DNA of 49,888 nucleotides, taken from NCBI GenBank assembly GCA_007095845.1, contig SFBI01000045.1, positions 1 through 49,888 of the forward strand. The letters are read 5' to 3'. Below, in pieces: positions 33,234 to 42,400 of the stretch. The notes beneath the pieces were generated by a model. The model did not search any database. It had not been told where the DNA came from and worked only from the letters and a program-made list of their open reading frames with translations. This DNA comes from Microcystis aeruginosa Ma_MB_S_20031200_S102. Lineage in GTDB: Bacteria; Cyanobacteriota; Cyanobacteriia; Cyanobacteriales; Microcystaceae. The translations under genes were made by a program, and so were the position numbers. Positions within the stretch are counted from its first letter, which is position 1; each line of letters begins with the position of its first letter.

Positions 33234-35660
33234 TTAATCACTGGAGTAATTAACAACTTCTGGGACAATCTCTAATTCTTGTTCACCAATTATAGGTAAA
33301 TGATTTTTCTGTAAACTCATAGCAGTTAAACAAGTATTGAGAGAGTTGATCGCTTGGTTATAATTTTCAATTTTTTGGTTAATTTCTTCCTGTTTGTGGG
33401 CATTATTAGCAATTTTTTCCGCCGCTTCCTGTTCTAATGTTTGTTCTAGATAAGAACGAGCTTGATTGAACTGTTGTAGAATGGTATCGGCTTGTTTTTT
33501 TGCCATTGGTATCAATTGATTTTTTAAAGTATTATTAATAGTTTGACGGAAGTTTTTCTGAATTGTCACTGATACTTTTGGCTCAAAATCTAACTTAAGT
33601 AGTTGACGGATAGCAGGTTCAGCATCAAGAATACTTTCACAGTCATAACCTTGGGCAGTTTGTTGGACAGTTTGCCGAAATTGAAAGATAGAAAAAGTGC
33701 CTTCGTTGTAAAAATTGTGATTTTCTCTTACATAACGATCGCACTCTGTTCTCGCTTGGGAAACTAAGGCATGAATTAACTGATCTTCTAGCTGTTTTAG
33801 CTGATTTTCTATGCCACTATCGTTACCCAATAAACGATAAATTTGCCGATAATAATCACCTTGCCTTACCGCATCTAAAAGACGCTGACAAAAGCGACTA
33901 ATTAAACTGATTGACTCCTCAATCAACACATCTTCTAGCTGGTTAGACAGATAATAAAAAGCTTCTACCAATACTGCTAATAAAGGTGCTGTAGCATTGC
34001 GGGGATGGGTTAAAGTCGCTTGTGAGTAAGCATTTTTAACAGAAAAAGTACTTAATAACTCATCCAATCTTGATACCATTCTCGCTTTTAGTTTCTTAAA
34101 GTCTTCCTCGAAGTTTTCATCGCTATTAACCACGATAGCATTGACATAACCATCTATATGTTTAGTTAATTTCTCTCCCACTTCCTTTAACTCTTGATTG
34201 AGGTGATTTAACTCCAGAGCTTTCATAGCCTCAATTTCTCGTGGTTGACTTTCTAAATCACGATAAATCCCTTGATAATGATTTTTCAGAGTAATGCAGA
34301 GAGATTGTAAATCATCAGCTAAAGTTGCAAACAATTGCGGACGTTTCTCTTCGGTGAGATAACGAGTAATTGCCGTGCGAAATTCTTCGATACCGCTATC
34401 AGCAATTAACTGTTCTAGCAAAGGAGTTCCCCACTCGCTTAAAACTCGGAAATAATTTTTATTAGGAGTTTCATAACCGTGGATGGAAACTTTAAAGGGA
34501 GTTGCCAGTAATTTACTGGAGTTGACACAATAGTTATTAAACTCGCTGACAAATTGCGGTGTTTCTTCTTGTCCTCCTAAATTTTTAACACTTTCGGCAA
34601 AGATAGAATCTAAACCATAACGCTGATTAATATTGGTTTGATTTTTCACCTGATATCCATAAAAACCTAAAAGTCCGCTGGTTTTGTAAATGCGGGAAGT
34701 ATCACGAAATTGTGTTTGAATCAGGTTTTCTAAACGCTGTTTTAGTTGGGCTGAGTACCAGGTTTCATCAATGCGGTTAAAAACATAAAAAACTCGATCA
34801 CGAATACCAGCATTAGAGCGAATTTTTTCGAGTAATTCCGTTTCTTCTGTGGCTAATTCTCCCGCAGAAGCAGCCTTTAAAACACAAACCACTGCCGAAG
34901 TATCAGGATGCTCTATTTTACGATAGGCTAAGGCGGCATCTTTTTTGACTGGGGCATCAATTCCAGGCAAATCTACCAAAACGTTACCATCTTTAAGGAG
35001 AGGATGATGACAGTAATATTCTAGACGCTTTAAGACGGCACTATTACTACCACGACGGGCAAAACTAGCCGCTTCTGCTAAATTAGAAAAGTGAAATTGT
35101 TCCATGGAATAGGTGGCATTATGCAGCGTATGGATCCGCTCACGATTTTGGGTAAATCCTTCAATTAATAATTTTAAACCCTGAGCTTGTTTAGCTCGCT
35201 CGGATTTGCCTTCTCCCCCTTCCTGTTCGATAATTTTTTGACAGTATTGGTTTAACTGACTACAGTATTCCGGGGAATTAATGTTACTGGGATTGGTTAA
35301 TTGCAGATTTTGACAGACGGTATCGACTAAAGTACGAATTTCTACTTCGCTGAGAAAGGTTAAAACCACTCTTTCCTCATCAGCTTCTGCGTACTCAATA
35401 TAACATTCTGTACCCGTTGCGTGTCCTTCGGCACTATACAGCAATTCTCGCTCTAAAAGTGCATTGATTAACATTGATTTCCCGGCACTAAAAGCACCGG
35501 CGAAAACGATTTCAAATTTGGGAGAAATGGCTTTTTGTAGGGCAATTTCTATCTTGCTGGTATCCTGTTGATTGCGGAGAGAGGATTCGCCTTTTAGTAG
35601 TTCAATTATACTGTTAACATTACCAGCCAGATTACTGCATTGGGGTAAAAGTTCAGTCAT
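33234..35660 (-). CDS. Bacterial dynamin-like GTPase
   Basis: An 808-residue dynamin-family protein. The GTPase domain has the P-loop GAFSAGKS at 55-62, the G2 threonine in HATGTEC near 80-86, G3 DLPGIDAP at 230-237 and G4 NRID at 295-298. A long helical stalk follows (about 430-800), ending in coiled-coil-like Q, E and N rich helices. Cyanobacterial relatives bind and remodel membranes, which suggests a role in the inner or thylakoid membrane. The middle hydrophobic stretch FYYLSNQLEDVL may be the paddle. It stands alone between gaps of 200 and 390 bp. Confidence 0.88.
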   Translation of the reverse strand: MTELLPQCSNLAGNVNSIIELLKGESSLRNQQDTSKIEIALQKAISPKFEIVFAGAFSAGKSMLINALLERELLYSAEGHATGTECYIEYAEADEERVVLTFLSEVEIRTLVDTVCQNLQLTNPSNINSPEYCSQLNQYCQKIIEQEGGEGKSERAKQAQGLKLLIEGFTQNRERIHTLHNATYSMEQFHFSNLAEAASFARRGSNSAVLKRLEYYCHHPLLKDGNVLVDLPGIDAPVKKDAALAYRKIEHPDTSAVVCVLKAASAGELATEETELLEKIRSNAGIRDRVFYVFNRIDETWYSAQLKQRLENLIQTQFRDTSRIYKTSGLLGFYGYQVKNQTNINQRYGLDSIFAESVKNLGGQEETPQFVSEFNNYCVNSSKLLATPFKVSIHGYETPNKNYFRVLSEWGTPLLEQLIADSGIEEFRTAITRYLTEEKRPQLFATLADDLQSLCITLKNHYQGIYRDLESQPREIEAMKALELNHLNQELKEVGEKLTKHIDGYVNAIVVNSDENFEEDFKKLKARMVSRLDELLSTFSVKNAYSQATLTHPRNATAPLLAVLVEAFYYLSNQLEDVLIEESISLISRFCQRLLDAVRQGDYYRQIYRLLGNDSGIENQLKQLEDQLIHALVSQARTECDRYVRENHNFYNEGTFSIFQFRQTVQQTAQGYDCESILDAEPAIRQLLKLDFEPKVSVTIQKNFRQTINNTLKNQLIPMAKKQADTILQQFNQARSYLEQTLEQEAAEKIANNAHKQEEINQKIENYNQAINSLNTCLTAMSLQKNHLPIIGEQELEIVPEVVNYSSD

Positions 35661-36054
35661 GGTAAAACCCAGATCTAGAAGAACAGTGCTATTATTCCCT
35701 AGATTATAACAAAATTCACTGACTATATGTCAGAGCTTTGGTCAACGATTTAAGCAATCAAGGACAAAGTCATCATCTTCAATCTAAAATCAGGATTGAT
35801 TGAGTAGTTGGACAAAAGTAAAGTTAACTGTGGGGTAAGGAGTCAGTAGTCAGTAAGAATTGCGGCAATTTACATTTCTTAAGATAGACAACAGAATTTA
35901 TGTCCGACTACTTATAATCAATTTAGTACATACCGATTTCCGAGAACCTCCTTAGGTAAAAATTCTCTCCTGACTCCTCCTGAATTCTAGGATAATGATA
36001 ATTATGTGGACAAACATGGCAATAGATAAATTGAGATTAGAAAAAATTCAGCCC
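35661..36054. other. Gene-free region between divergent genes
   Basis: About 390 bp between the dynamin and phospholipase-D-like genes, which are transcribed away from each other, so both promoters should lie here. I see GGAGTCAGTAGTCAGTAAG words (a repeat family also near 30165) but no confident promoter boxes. Confidence 0.3.
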
Positions 36055-37644
36055 ATGAAACAGTTAGGATTTTTGTTAGGGACAGTTTTTCTTTTGGGGG
36101 GTTGTCATTCTCTGAATGCTATCCAAAATCGTCCCCAACCCTTGCCCCAAGATCAATATATGCAAGTCTATTTTAATTATAATCAGGCCCAGGGTTCAAA
36201 TTATACCGATCCCTATCGTCGAATTAATCGTCCAGGGGATAATTTAGAACAGGTTATTATTGATAATATTAACTCGGCCAAAAGTTCGATCGATCTAGCG
36301 GTGCAAGAGTTACGTTTACCCGCTATTGCTCAAGCTTTGGCTGCTCGTCAGCAGCAGGGAGTTAAAGTTAGGGTTATCCTCGAAAATATTTACAATAAAC
36401 CTATTAATAGTTTAGCCAAAAACCGAGAAAAATCAAGCGATCGAGAACAGGAACGTTATCAAAACCTTGTTGATTTAGTTGATATAAATCGAGATGGTAA
36501 ATTAAGTGCAGAGGAAATCGCCCAAAGAGATGCAATTACTATCCTCAAAAAAGCTGGTATTCCCCTAATTGATGATAGTACAGATCGCTCAAAAGGTAGC
36601 GGTTTAATGCACCATAAATTCATGGTTATTGATAATCACACTACTTTAATCAGTTCAGCTAACTATACCTTAAGTGATATTCATGGAGACTTTTCTAATC
36701 CCAAAACTGTCGGGAATGCCAATCACTTATTAGTAATTACTAATCCCCCACTAGCTAGAGTTTTTCAAAAAGAGTTTAATCTGATGTGGGGAAGGGAAGA
36801 TCGTCCTAGATTTGGCTTAGATAAACCCCACAGAAAACTGCAAACAATTACTATCGGTAATAGTAGTCTAACGGTCAAATTTTCCCCCGATTCTACTGCT
36901 TATCCCTGGGCAATTACTAGCAATGGTTTGATCGGTGAAACTTTAAATAAAGCTAAAAAATCCGTGGATTTAGCCCTGTTTGTCTTTACGGAACAGCCTT
37001 TAGCTAATATTCTCGCCCAACGACATCAAAAAGGGATACAAATTAAAGCTTTAATTGATCCTAGTTTTGCCTTCCGATACTATAGCGAAGGATTAGATTT
37101 ATTAGGAGTTGCTCTCAGTAATAAATGTCGTTATGAACCAGATAATCAACCTTGGAAAAACCCAATTAATACCCTAGGAGTTCCCGCTCTAGCAGCGGGA
37201 GATAAATTACACCATAAATTCGGTTTAATCGATGATAAAATTGTGATCACTGGTTCTCATAATTGGTCAAAAGCTGCTAACCACCAAAACGATGAAGCTT
37301 TAGTCATTATCAATAATCCCACCGTTGCCGCTCATTTTGATCGAGAATTTCAATATCTGTACCGTACCGCTAAATTAGGACTGCCGGAAACTATTAAAAA
37401 TCGGATCGAACAGGATAGAAAAAACTGTCCCCAATATGTAAAAATTAAAAGCGATCGCTTAATTAATTTAAACACTGCCACAAAAGAGGAACTAGATACT
37501 TTACCCGGTATCAGTGGCAAATTAGCCGAAAAAATTATCGCAGCCCGGCAAGAAAAACCCTTTACTTCCCTAGAAGATTTGGATCGAGTATCGGGAATCG
37601 GTAAGAGAAAAATTAACAAGCTCAAAGGCAAAGTTAGCTGGTGA
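36055..37644 (+). CDS. Phospholipase-D-like lipoprotein with EF-hand loop and helix-hairpin-helix tail
   Basis: 529 residues from ATG 36055, chosen because MKQLGFLLGTVFLLGGC is a lipoprotein signal with its cysteine at 17. An in-frame ATG at 35995 would bury it. Two HKD motifs make a complete phospholipase-D-type active site: HHKFMVID at 186-193 and HHKFGLID at 386-393. An EF-hand loop, DINRDGKLSAEE at 143-154, interrupts the first half. The C-terminus (about 470-529) has two ComEA-like helix-hairpin-helix motifs (LNTATKEELDTLPGISGKLA, VSGIGKRKINKL) that usually bind DNA. A membrane-anchored, calcium-responsive nuclease is possible; lipid cleavage is the alternative. Confidence 0.82.
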   Translation: MKQLGFLLGTVFLLGGCHSLNAIQNRPQPLPQDQYMQVYFNYNQAQGSNYTDPYRRINRPGDNLEQVIIDNINSAKSSIDLAVQELRLPAIAQALAARQQQGVKVRVILENIYNKPINSLAKNREKSSDREQERYQNLVDLVDINRDGKLSAEEIAQRDAITILKKAGIPLIDDSTDRSKGSGLMHHKFMVIDNHTTLISSANYTLSDIHGDFSNPKTVGNANHLLVITNPPLARVFQKEFNLMWGREDRPRFGLDKPHRKLQTITIGNSSLTVKFSPDSTAYPWAITSNGLIGETLNKAKKSVDLALFVFTEQPLANILAQRHQKGIQIKALIDPSFAFRYYSEGLDLLGVALSNKCRYEPDNQPWKNPINTLGVPALAAGDKLHHKFGLIDDKIVITGSHNWSKAANHQNDEALVIINNPTVAAHFDREFQYLYRTAKLGLPETIKNRIEQDRKNCPQYVKIKSDRLINLNTATKEELDTLPGISGKLAEKIIAARQEKPFTSLEDLDRVSGIGKRKINKLKGKVSW

Positions 37645-37709
37645 TGATTGCCTCGTCTGTATTTTTGCCCACAGACAAAAACTAGCAATTTTCCCTTGTT
37701 ACGGCAAGC

Positions 37710-37823
37710 TAAGTAGGTAGGTTTTAAAAATCGTCAGCCCCCCGCCTATCGGCACCCCCCTTATCAAGGGGGGCAGGGGGGATCGAACCCAAAATCTATC
37801 TTCTATTTAATTATAACCACTTA
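37710..37823. mobile_element. C-rich palindromic element, copy 2
   Basis: Ends TAAGTAGGTAGGTTTTAAAA and (inverted) TAAGTGGTTATAATTAAATA enclose CACCCCCCTTATCAAGGGGG and related palindromes. It sits between the converging phospholipase and ycf54 genes. Confidence 0.7.
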
Positions 37824-37844
37824 TTTACCACAGACAAAAAAGGG

Positions 37845-38159
37845 TTATTTTAACGGATCGGAAATAGTATCGGAAGGAGCCTCAAACTGTCCGGTAATAA
37901 CGTATTCTAGACGCAATTTTAGCCAAGTAATAAACTGTTGGTTGAGAGAAACAATCGCCGCTGCTGGTTGGGGAGTTTTCTTTTTGATATCGGCAAAAGC
38001 GGGGGTATCTAAAAAAGCTGGATTGGCAATTAACCAAAAATCAATTTCTTGACCTTTTTCTTGATAATTCCTGATTCTTTCCTTCAAAACTTCCTTTTCG
38101 ATCGCTTCTTCTTCTAAAAACTTTTGACTGGCTACCAAATAATAATAAGTTGTCATCAT
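37845..38159 (-). CDS. ycf54: Ycf54, accessory factor of the Mg-protoporphyrin ester cyclase
   Basis: A 104-residue protein of the Ycf54/DUF2488 family, found in oxygenic phototrophs. The signature is TTYYYLVASQKFLEEE, then GQEIDFWLIANPAFLD, PQPAAAIVSLNQQFITWLKL and RLEYVITGQFEAPSDTI. The family assists the aerobic cyclase that builds the fifth ring of chlorophyll. The start may be either of two consecutive ATGs. It lies 57 bp downstream of pdxJ on the same strand and could share its transcript. Confidence 0.93.
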   Translation of the reverse strand: MMTTYYYLVASQKFLEEEAIEKEVLKERIRNYQEKGQEIDFWLIANPAFLDTPAFADIKKKTPQPAAAIVSLNQQFITWLKLRLEYVITGQFEAPSDTISDPLK

Positions 38160-38216
38160 CTTTCCTTTAATTTTTCACTGTAATTGTTTCCTAGTCAGGA
38201 GATTAGCTGATAGCCT

Positions 38217-38939
38217 TTACAATTGCCCACGCATAGCCAATTTCATGTCCCTAACAGCCCTTTCTAACCCAACTAAAACCGCACGACTGATAATTGTGTG
38301 ACCAATGTTCAATTCTTCCATATTGGGCAAACAGGCGACTGCATAAACATTCCAATAGGTCAAACCGTGACCAGCATTCACCCGCAACCCCAGAGAGGAA
38401 GCGTATTCACAACCTTCTTTAAGAATTGTTAACAATGCTTGACGATCGCTCTCCTGTTGTGCTTCGGCGTATTGACCGGTGTGGAGTTCGATAAATTTCG
38501 CCCCCGTCTTAGCGGCCGCTTGAATTTGGGCAAAATCGGCATCAATAAACCAACTAACGGGAATATTAGCCGATTGCAGGCGCTCGACAACCCGACAAAA
38601 ACGGTCAAAATTGCCCAGCATATCGATCCCCCCTTCCGTGGTCACTTCCTCGCGCTTTTCGGGGACAAGGGTGACATAATCGGGTTTAATATCGAGAGCA
38701 ATGGCGATCATTTCCTCCGTCGGGGCCATTTCCAGATTCAGATGAGTCCGCACCGTTTGCCGGAGAATCCGCACATCGCGATCCTGGATATGACGACGAT
38801 CCTCGCGCAAGTGAACGGTAATACCATCAGCACCGCCGATTTCAGCCAAAACCGCCGCCGCCACGGGATCTGGTTCCACGGTACGGCGAGCTTGGCGAAT
38901 TGTGGCCACATGGTCGATATTGACACCCAAAGTCAGCAA
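38217..38939 (-). CDS. pdxJ: Pyridoxine 5'-phosphate synthase
   Basis: A 240-residue TIM-barrel enzyme that condenses 1-deoxyxylulose 5-phosphate with aminoacetone phosphate in vitamin B6 synthesis. The family N-terminus [18 protein letters not shown] is clear, as are [19 protein letters not shown] and the C-terminal [20 protein letters not shown] chose TTG at 38939 because GGAGG lies seven bases before it and it gives the usual length. An upstream in-frame ATG at 38975 would add 12 unrelated residues and place the GGAGG inside the coding sequence. Confidence 0.93.
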   Translation of the reverse strand: MLTLGVNIDHVATIRQARRTVEPDPVAAAVLAEIGGADGITVHLREDRRHIQDRDVRILRQTVRTHLNLEMAPTEEMIAIALDIKPDYVTLVPEKREEVTTEGGIDMLGNFDRFCRVVERLQSANIPVSWFIDADFAQIQAAAKTGAKFIELHTGQYAEAQQESDRQALLTILKEGCEYASSLGLRVNAGHGLTYWNVYAVACLPNMEELNIGHTIISRAVLVGLERAVRDMKLAMRGQL

Positions 38940-38998
38940 AGTTGAACCTCCTTGTTTGTTAGTCCAACTTTCCATCTTACCATTGCGGTCAAAAGCGG

Positions 38999-39343
38999 TT
39001 ACATACTGGAGATATTTAAACCCATGGTCAGTTCTTCCATTTTGGCGCGCATGGTTTCCGTGGAGGCACTATAGGCGACTTTCATGGCTTCTAGAATAGA
39101 CTCAGCCACAATCTCCAGATCTTGGGAGAGGAGAGCAGGGTCGATTTCAATACCCCGGGGTTCTTGGTTGCCACTGAGATAGACTGTCACGAAGCCATTT
39201 TCACTCTGGCCGGAAATTTCCATATTTTCCAGTTCTTCTTGCAGAACTTTCGCCCCTTGTTGCACCTGTTGCGCTTTTTGGAAAGCGTCTTGTAATTCTT
39301 TAATCTTACCGAGACCGAATCCGAATCCTTGTCCTTGTGCCAT
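38999..39343 (-). CDS. YbaB/EbfC family nucleoid-associated protein
   Basis: A 114-residue small dimeric DNA-binding protein. The glycine-rich N-terminus ([20 protein letters not shown]) and the [20 protein letters not shown] helix match cyanobacterial YbaB. The core [21 protein letters not shown] is the conserved sheet. It is usually encoded beside recR or dnaX, but here it lies upstream of pdxJ on the same strand, with about 60 bp between. Confidence 0.92.
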   Translation of the reverse strand: MAQGQGFGFGLGKIKELQDAFQKAQQVQQGAKVLQEELENMEISGQSENGFVTVYLSGNQEPRGIEIDPALLSQDLEIVAESILEAMKVAYSASTETMRAKMEELTMGLNISSM

Positions 39344-39607
39344 GGTGTTTTTTTTTGTTTAAGGGGTCATTCAAGGTTTTTATTGTACTGCTTAAGGTGA
39401 ACCGGGTCAACTTTTGGCCCTCAAAGGGGCAAAAAATAATTAATGACAACGTTGACTTTATGACTGGGTTAAGGTTTGCGGGAACTTGTTCTCTCTTAAT
39501 CCGTCACGGGATGGTCAGAAAGAGAACTCTGAAAAATTATCCTAACCACTGAGTCGATTACCCCACGCCATAATAGAATTGTTGCTTTGACGAGGAGAAT
39601 AGCAATT

Positions 39608-40804
39608 TTGAACGCCAAAAAAACGGTAATTTTCTTGACAATTGCCCTAAGTTGTGCTTTAGCAGGGAAAGTGGCGATCGCTAATACTTCCCCTTTGGAC
39701 GGGACTCGATGGAAACTAAGGGGGTGGACAGCCGGAAGTTTGGTGAAAGAAACGGAAATTACTGCCGCTTTCCAGAAAAATATCCTCAGTGGTTCGGCCG
39801 GATGCAACCAGTATAATACTGGCTATCAAGTCAATGATGACACGCTTCAGATCAACCAAGCGATCGCTACTACGAAAAAAGCTTGTCCGGAACCGCAGAT
39901 GAAACAGGAAAATCAATATCTTGCTGCCTTGCAAGGAGTGGAACAATTCCAAGTGACAGCTAAAGGCGATTTACAATTATTTTATCGTACTCCCGAAGGT
40001 TTAGGAATCCTCACTTTTACCCCCGCACCGACCACCACGCGCACGGAAAAGACAATTTATATCCATTCTCGGAAACAACCCTGTAGCCAAGGCCCAACCA
40101 AAGACTGTTTACAGATCCGAGAAAAACCCGAGGAAAACTGGAGATTGTTCCCTAACAGTATTGAGGGATTTGATTATAAACCAGGATTTTTCTATCAAAT
40201 TAAAGTTAGCGTTGAAACCGTCTCCAATCCAGCTACTAATCAAAATTCGGAGACATGGAAGCTATTAGAAGTTATTAGCCAAACCCCAGAAAAAGAGACT
40301 CCGCGAGCTTGGTTTGATCGACCGTTAACTAATTGGAATAAAGCAAAGGCATCTATCCCAAAATCTCCCGTTAAAACCGTGATCGATAACCAGTGTCGTG
40401 AACAGGTTCGTCCGGCAATTACTGCCAATGATCAAGCGCTTAATAAAGCAGGATGGTTACTGTACGGGGCCGTGCAAACCTATGGTAAAACTAGCGTTAT
40501 TTCGGCCATGAGTGGAGTGGATGGAATGTGCCGACCAATGGGTTATCAAGACTTTGTTTTTGTCGATGGTAAATTCGCTGGCACTCTTTCCCCGCGACCG
40601 ATGGATTCCCGCACTGATGGTGCATCTCAGAGAATTGTTTTACAAAATAGCGATCGAATTATTGTGGTTTTTAATCGCTATAAAGATACGGATCCTCTCT
40701 GTTGTCCTTCCCAATTAAGTCGCGTTATTTATCAAATCGAAACAGTCAGCGGAGTGCCAGTGGTTGTTCCCAAAGAAGCGGAAACAGAAGCAGTAAGAAA
40801 CTAA
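39608..40804 (+). CDS. Exported META-domain protein with extra lipoprotein-like domains
   Basis: 398 residues. The start TTG at 39608 is supported by GAGGAG ten bases ahead; a second TTG at 39587 lies upstream of that site. A signal peptide covers residues 1-26. Residues about 28-130 are a META/HslJ domain (SPLDGTRWKLRGW, GSAGCNQYNTGYQV). About 145-220 resembles DUF4377 (KTIYIHSRKQPCSQG, CLQIREKPEENWRLF). The last part (about 270-390) is like LppP/LprE-type proteins. The role is probably in the periplasm or outer envelope, perhaps stress related; the substrate is unknown. Confidence 0.75.
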   Translation: MNAKKTVIFLTIALSCALAGKVAIANTSPLDGTRWKLRGWTAGSLVKETEITAAFQKNILSGSAGCNQYNTGYQVNDDTLQINQAIATTKKACPEPQMKQENQYLAALQGVEQFQVTAKGDLQLFYRTPEGLGILTFTPAPTTTRTEKTIYIHSRKQPCSQGPTKDCLQIREKPEENWRLFPNSIEGFDYKPGFFYQIKVSVETVSNPATNQNSETWKLLEVISQTPEKETPRAWFDRPLTNWNKAKASIPKSPVKTVIDNQCREQVRPAITANDQALNKAGWLLYGAVQTYGKTSVISAMSGVDGMCRPMGYQDFVFVDGKFAGTLSPRPMDSRTDGASQRIVLQNSDRIIVVFNRYKDTDPLCCPSQLSRVIYQIETVSGVPVVVPKEAETEAVRN

Positions 40805-40805
40805 T

Positions 40806-40845
40806 TCAGTTATCAGTTATCAGCTATCAGTTATCAGTTATCAGT
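40806..40845. repeat. CAGTTATCAGTTATCAG iterations
   Basis: The same words as at 6985 and 10388, immediately after the META gene stop. With the next element they fill much of the gap to 41156. Confidence 0.7.
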
Positions 40846-40891
40846 GAGATAGGGATAAAAAGACTGGCAGCTAATAGCTTCCTTTTTATTA

Positions 40892-40989
40892 TACTAAATC
40901 TGGTGATTAAAAACTGATTATTTATTTCCCCTTTTGCCTTTTGCCTTTTGCCTGTCTTGATATGTAGCCTATACTCAACGGATTTAGTA
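40892..40989. mobile_element. Small palindromic element, TACTAAATC family, copy 5
   Basis: A 98-bp element with ends TACTAAATC/GATTTAGTA and a TTA duplication at 40889-40891 and 40990-40992. A nearby 41030-41070 segment has its own inverted pair, AAATAGATTATTTTCT and AGAAAATAATCTATTT. Confidence 0.8.
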
Positions 40990-41156
40990 TTATATCTCCC
41001 GCAAAAGTGAGTTTTTAATCGCATTTTCCAGAAATAGATTATTTTCTACTGCCAGAAAATAATCTATTTCTTTCTGCTTCTCCTGACTCGGAGAATACTG
41101 ACTTGGAGACTCCTCACTTAACGGAAGATTTTTGATTTTTGCAGCAGGTTTAGTGA

Positions 41157-41978
41157 TTAGGCACTGATACTAGATAAGTAGTTATAGAATTCTAATAACT
41201 CCTCATTAGTTAGCAGTAAACGGGACTTTTTGCCATAGGTAGAAATCAGGTATTCCCGACCTTTTTCTGTGGTCCAAGCTAATCGTTTCATCTCCACATC
41301 AATTTTAGTTTTAAGCACTGAATAATCGATTTCTTCGGGAATAACAACAACTGGTTCCGGTGCCGGGGGTTCTTCTTCAGTTAAACTCGCTTCTTCTGGC
41401 AATTCTGATAATAAGGAGTAATTATCGGGTTCCATTTCTAATAATAAAGGCTCTGGTTCCGGTAAAGGAATATCCTTAACTTGGGGTAATTCCGGTTCAA
41501 TTTTAGCCGGGGGAATATCCTTAACTTGGGGTAATTCCGGTTCAATTTTAGCCGGGGGAATATCCTTAACTTGAGGTAATTCCGGTTCAATTTTAGCCGG
41601 GGGAATATCCTTAACTTGGGGTAATTCCGGTTCAATTTTAGCTTCAGGACGAGGTGTTTCAGTGACTTTAGCCGTTTTAGTCGATTTTTTGGTACTGGGG
41701 ACGGTTTTAGGTAAATCTTCCGGTAGATAAATATTATTGGGGCTGATTTTTTCCACAAGCTGGAGATCGGGGGTGTTTTCAGCTTCTAAAAGCAGTAAAG
41801 CTCGTTCTCTGGCTCTATCTTCGGCGATTTCCACCGTATCTGCCGCTGCTAAACCTGTAACGACCGTTTTTCCCTCAATTTCGATGATCGCTCTCACAAT
41901 ATACTTGCCGTGATCGATTTGAACTAACTCGCTAATCAGGGCAACTTGGGGGTAACGTTGGCGTAACTTTTGCAACAT
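41157..41978 (-). CDS. Hypothetical protein with a four-fold 15-residue repeat linker
   Basis: 273 residues from ATG 41978, which gives the natural start MLQKLRQRYPQVALISEL; an upstream ATG at 42047 would add a poor 23-residue lead. Residues 1-85 are a compact domain (QIDHGKYIVRAIIEIEGKTV, AEDRARERALLLLEA), reminiscent of double-stranded-RNA-binding-like folds. A disordered linker holds four copies of KIEPELPQVKDIPPA (15 residues, 45 bp). The last 55 residues form a second conserved block (KIDVEMKRLAWTTEKGREYL, LTNEELLEFYNYL). I know related cyanobacterial proteins only as hypothetical. Confidence 0.7.
   Translation of the reverse strand: MLQKLRQRYPQVALISELVQIDHGKYIVRAIIEIEGKTVVTGLAAADTVEIAEDRARERALLLLEAENTPDLQLVEKISPNNIYLPEDLPKTVPSTKKSTKTAKVTETPRPEAKIEPELPQVKDIPPAKIEPELPQVKDIPPAKIEPELPQVKDIPPAKIEPELPQVKDIPLPEPEPLLLEMEPDNYSLLSELPEEASLTEEEPPAPEPVVVIPEEIDYSVLKTKIDVEMKRLAWTTEKGREYLISTYGKKSRLLLTNEELLEFYNYLSSISA
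41467..41646 (-). repeat. 45-bp in-frame tandem repeat, four copies
   Basis: The unit begins GGAATATCCTTAACTTGG, with copies at 41467, 41512, 41557 and 41602. They are nearly identical at DNA level, one having a single A/G change, which points to recent expansion or gene conversion. Confidence 0.9.
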
Positions 41979-42400
41979 GGTGACTTTTTCGAGTTCCTTT
42001 GTACTTATATTAGAACACTCTATCGTAATTATGGAAAAATGTAGCAAGTTCTTGCTAAGATTGAAGGTTAGATAAAATTTTTAGTCCTAGGATTAGTCTT
42101 GCCCATAATAACAAGATTCTACTAGGCTGAAGCTTCTGCCAGAAAGACGAGCGATCGCCAAAAAGTTTGCCAGTGTTCGCTATTGGCTTATCCTAAGGAA
42201 GGATTCGATAATTCTCAAGGTAGGTTCGGGTGTTCGATGCTTGCTTAGTTTACCTTCACTGTCACCTACAGCGATCGCAATTAGCCCGATAGAGACAATC
42301 TCTCGAGTCAATGGTTTAAATCAATCCTCTCATTATATAAGTATTTAAACTTAATTGTCCACCATTCCGTCAGTGTCTTGTAAGTAAGGATTATTGTTAG
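41979..42400. other. Gene-free region between divergent genes
   Basis: About 420 bp shared upstream by the repeat-linker gene and the RNB gene. Two HIP1 octamers (GCGATCGC) occur, at 42151 and 42271. I see no RNA gene or terminator. Confidence 0.4.
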
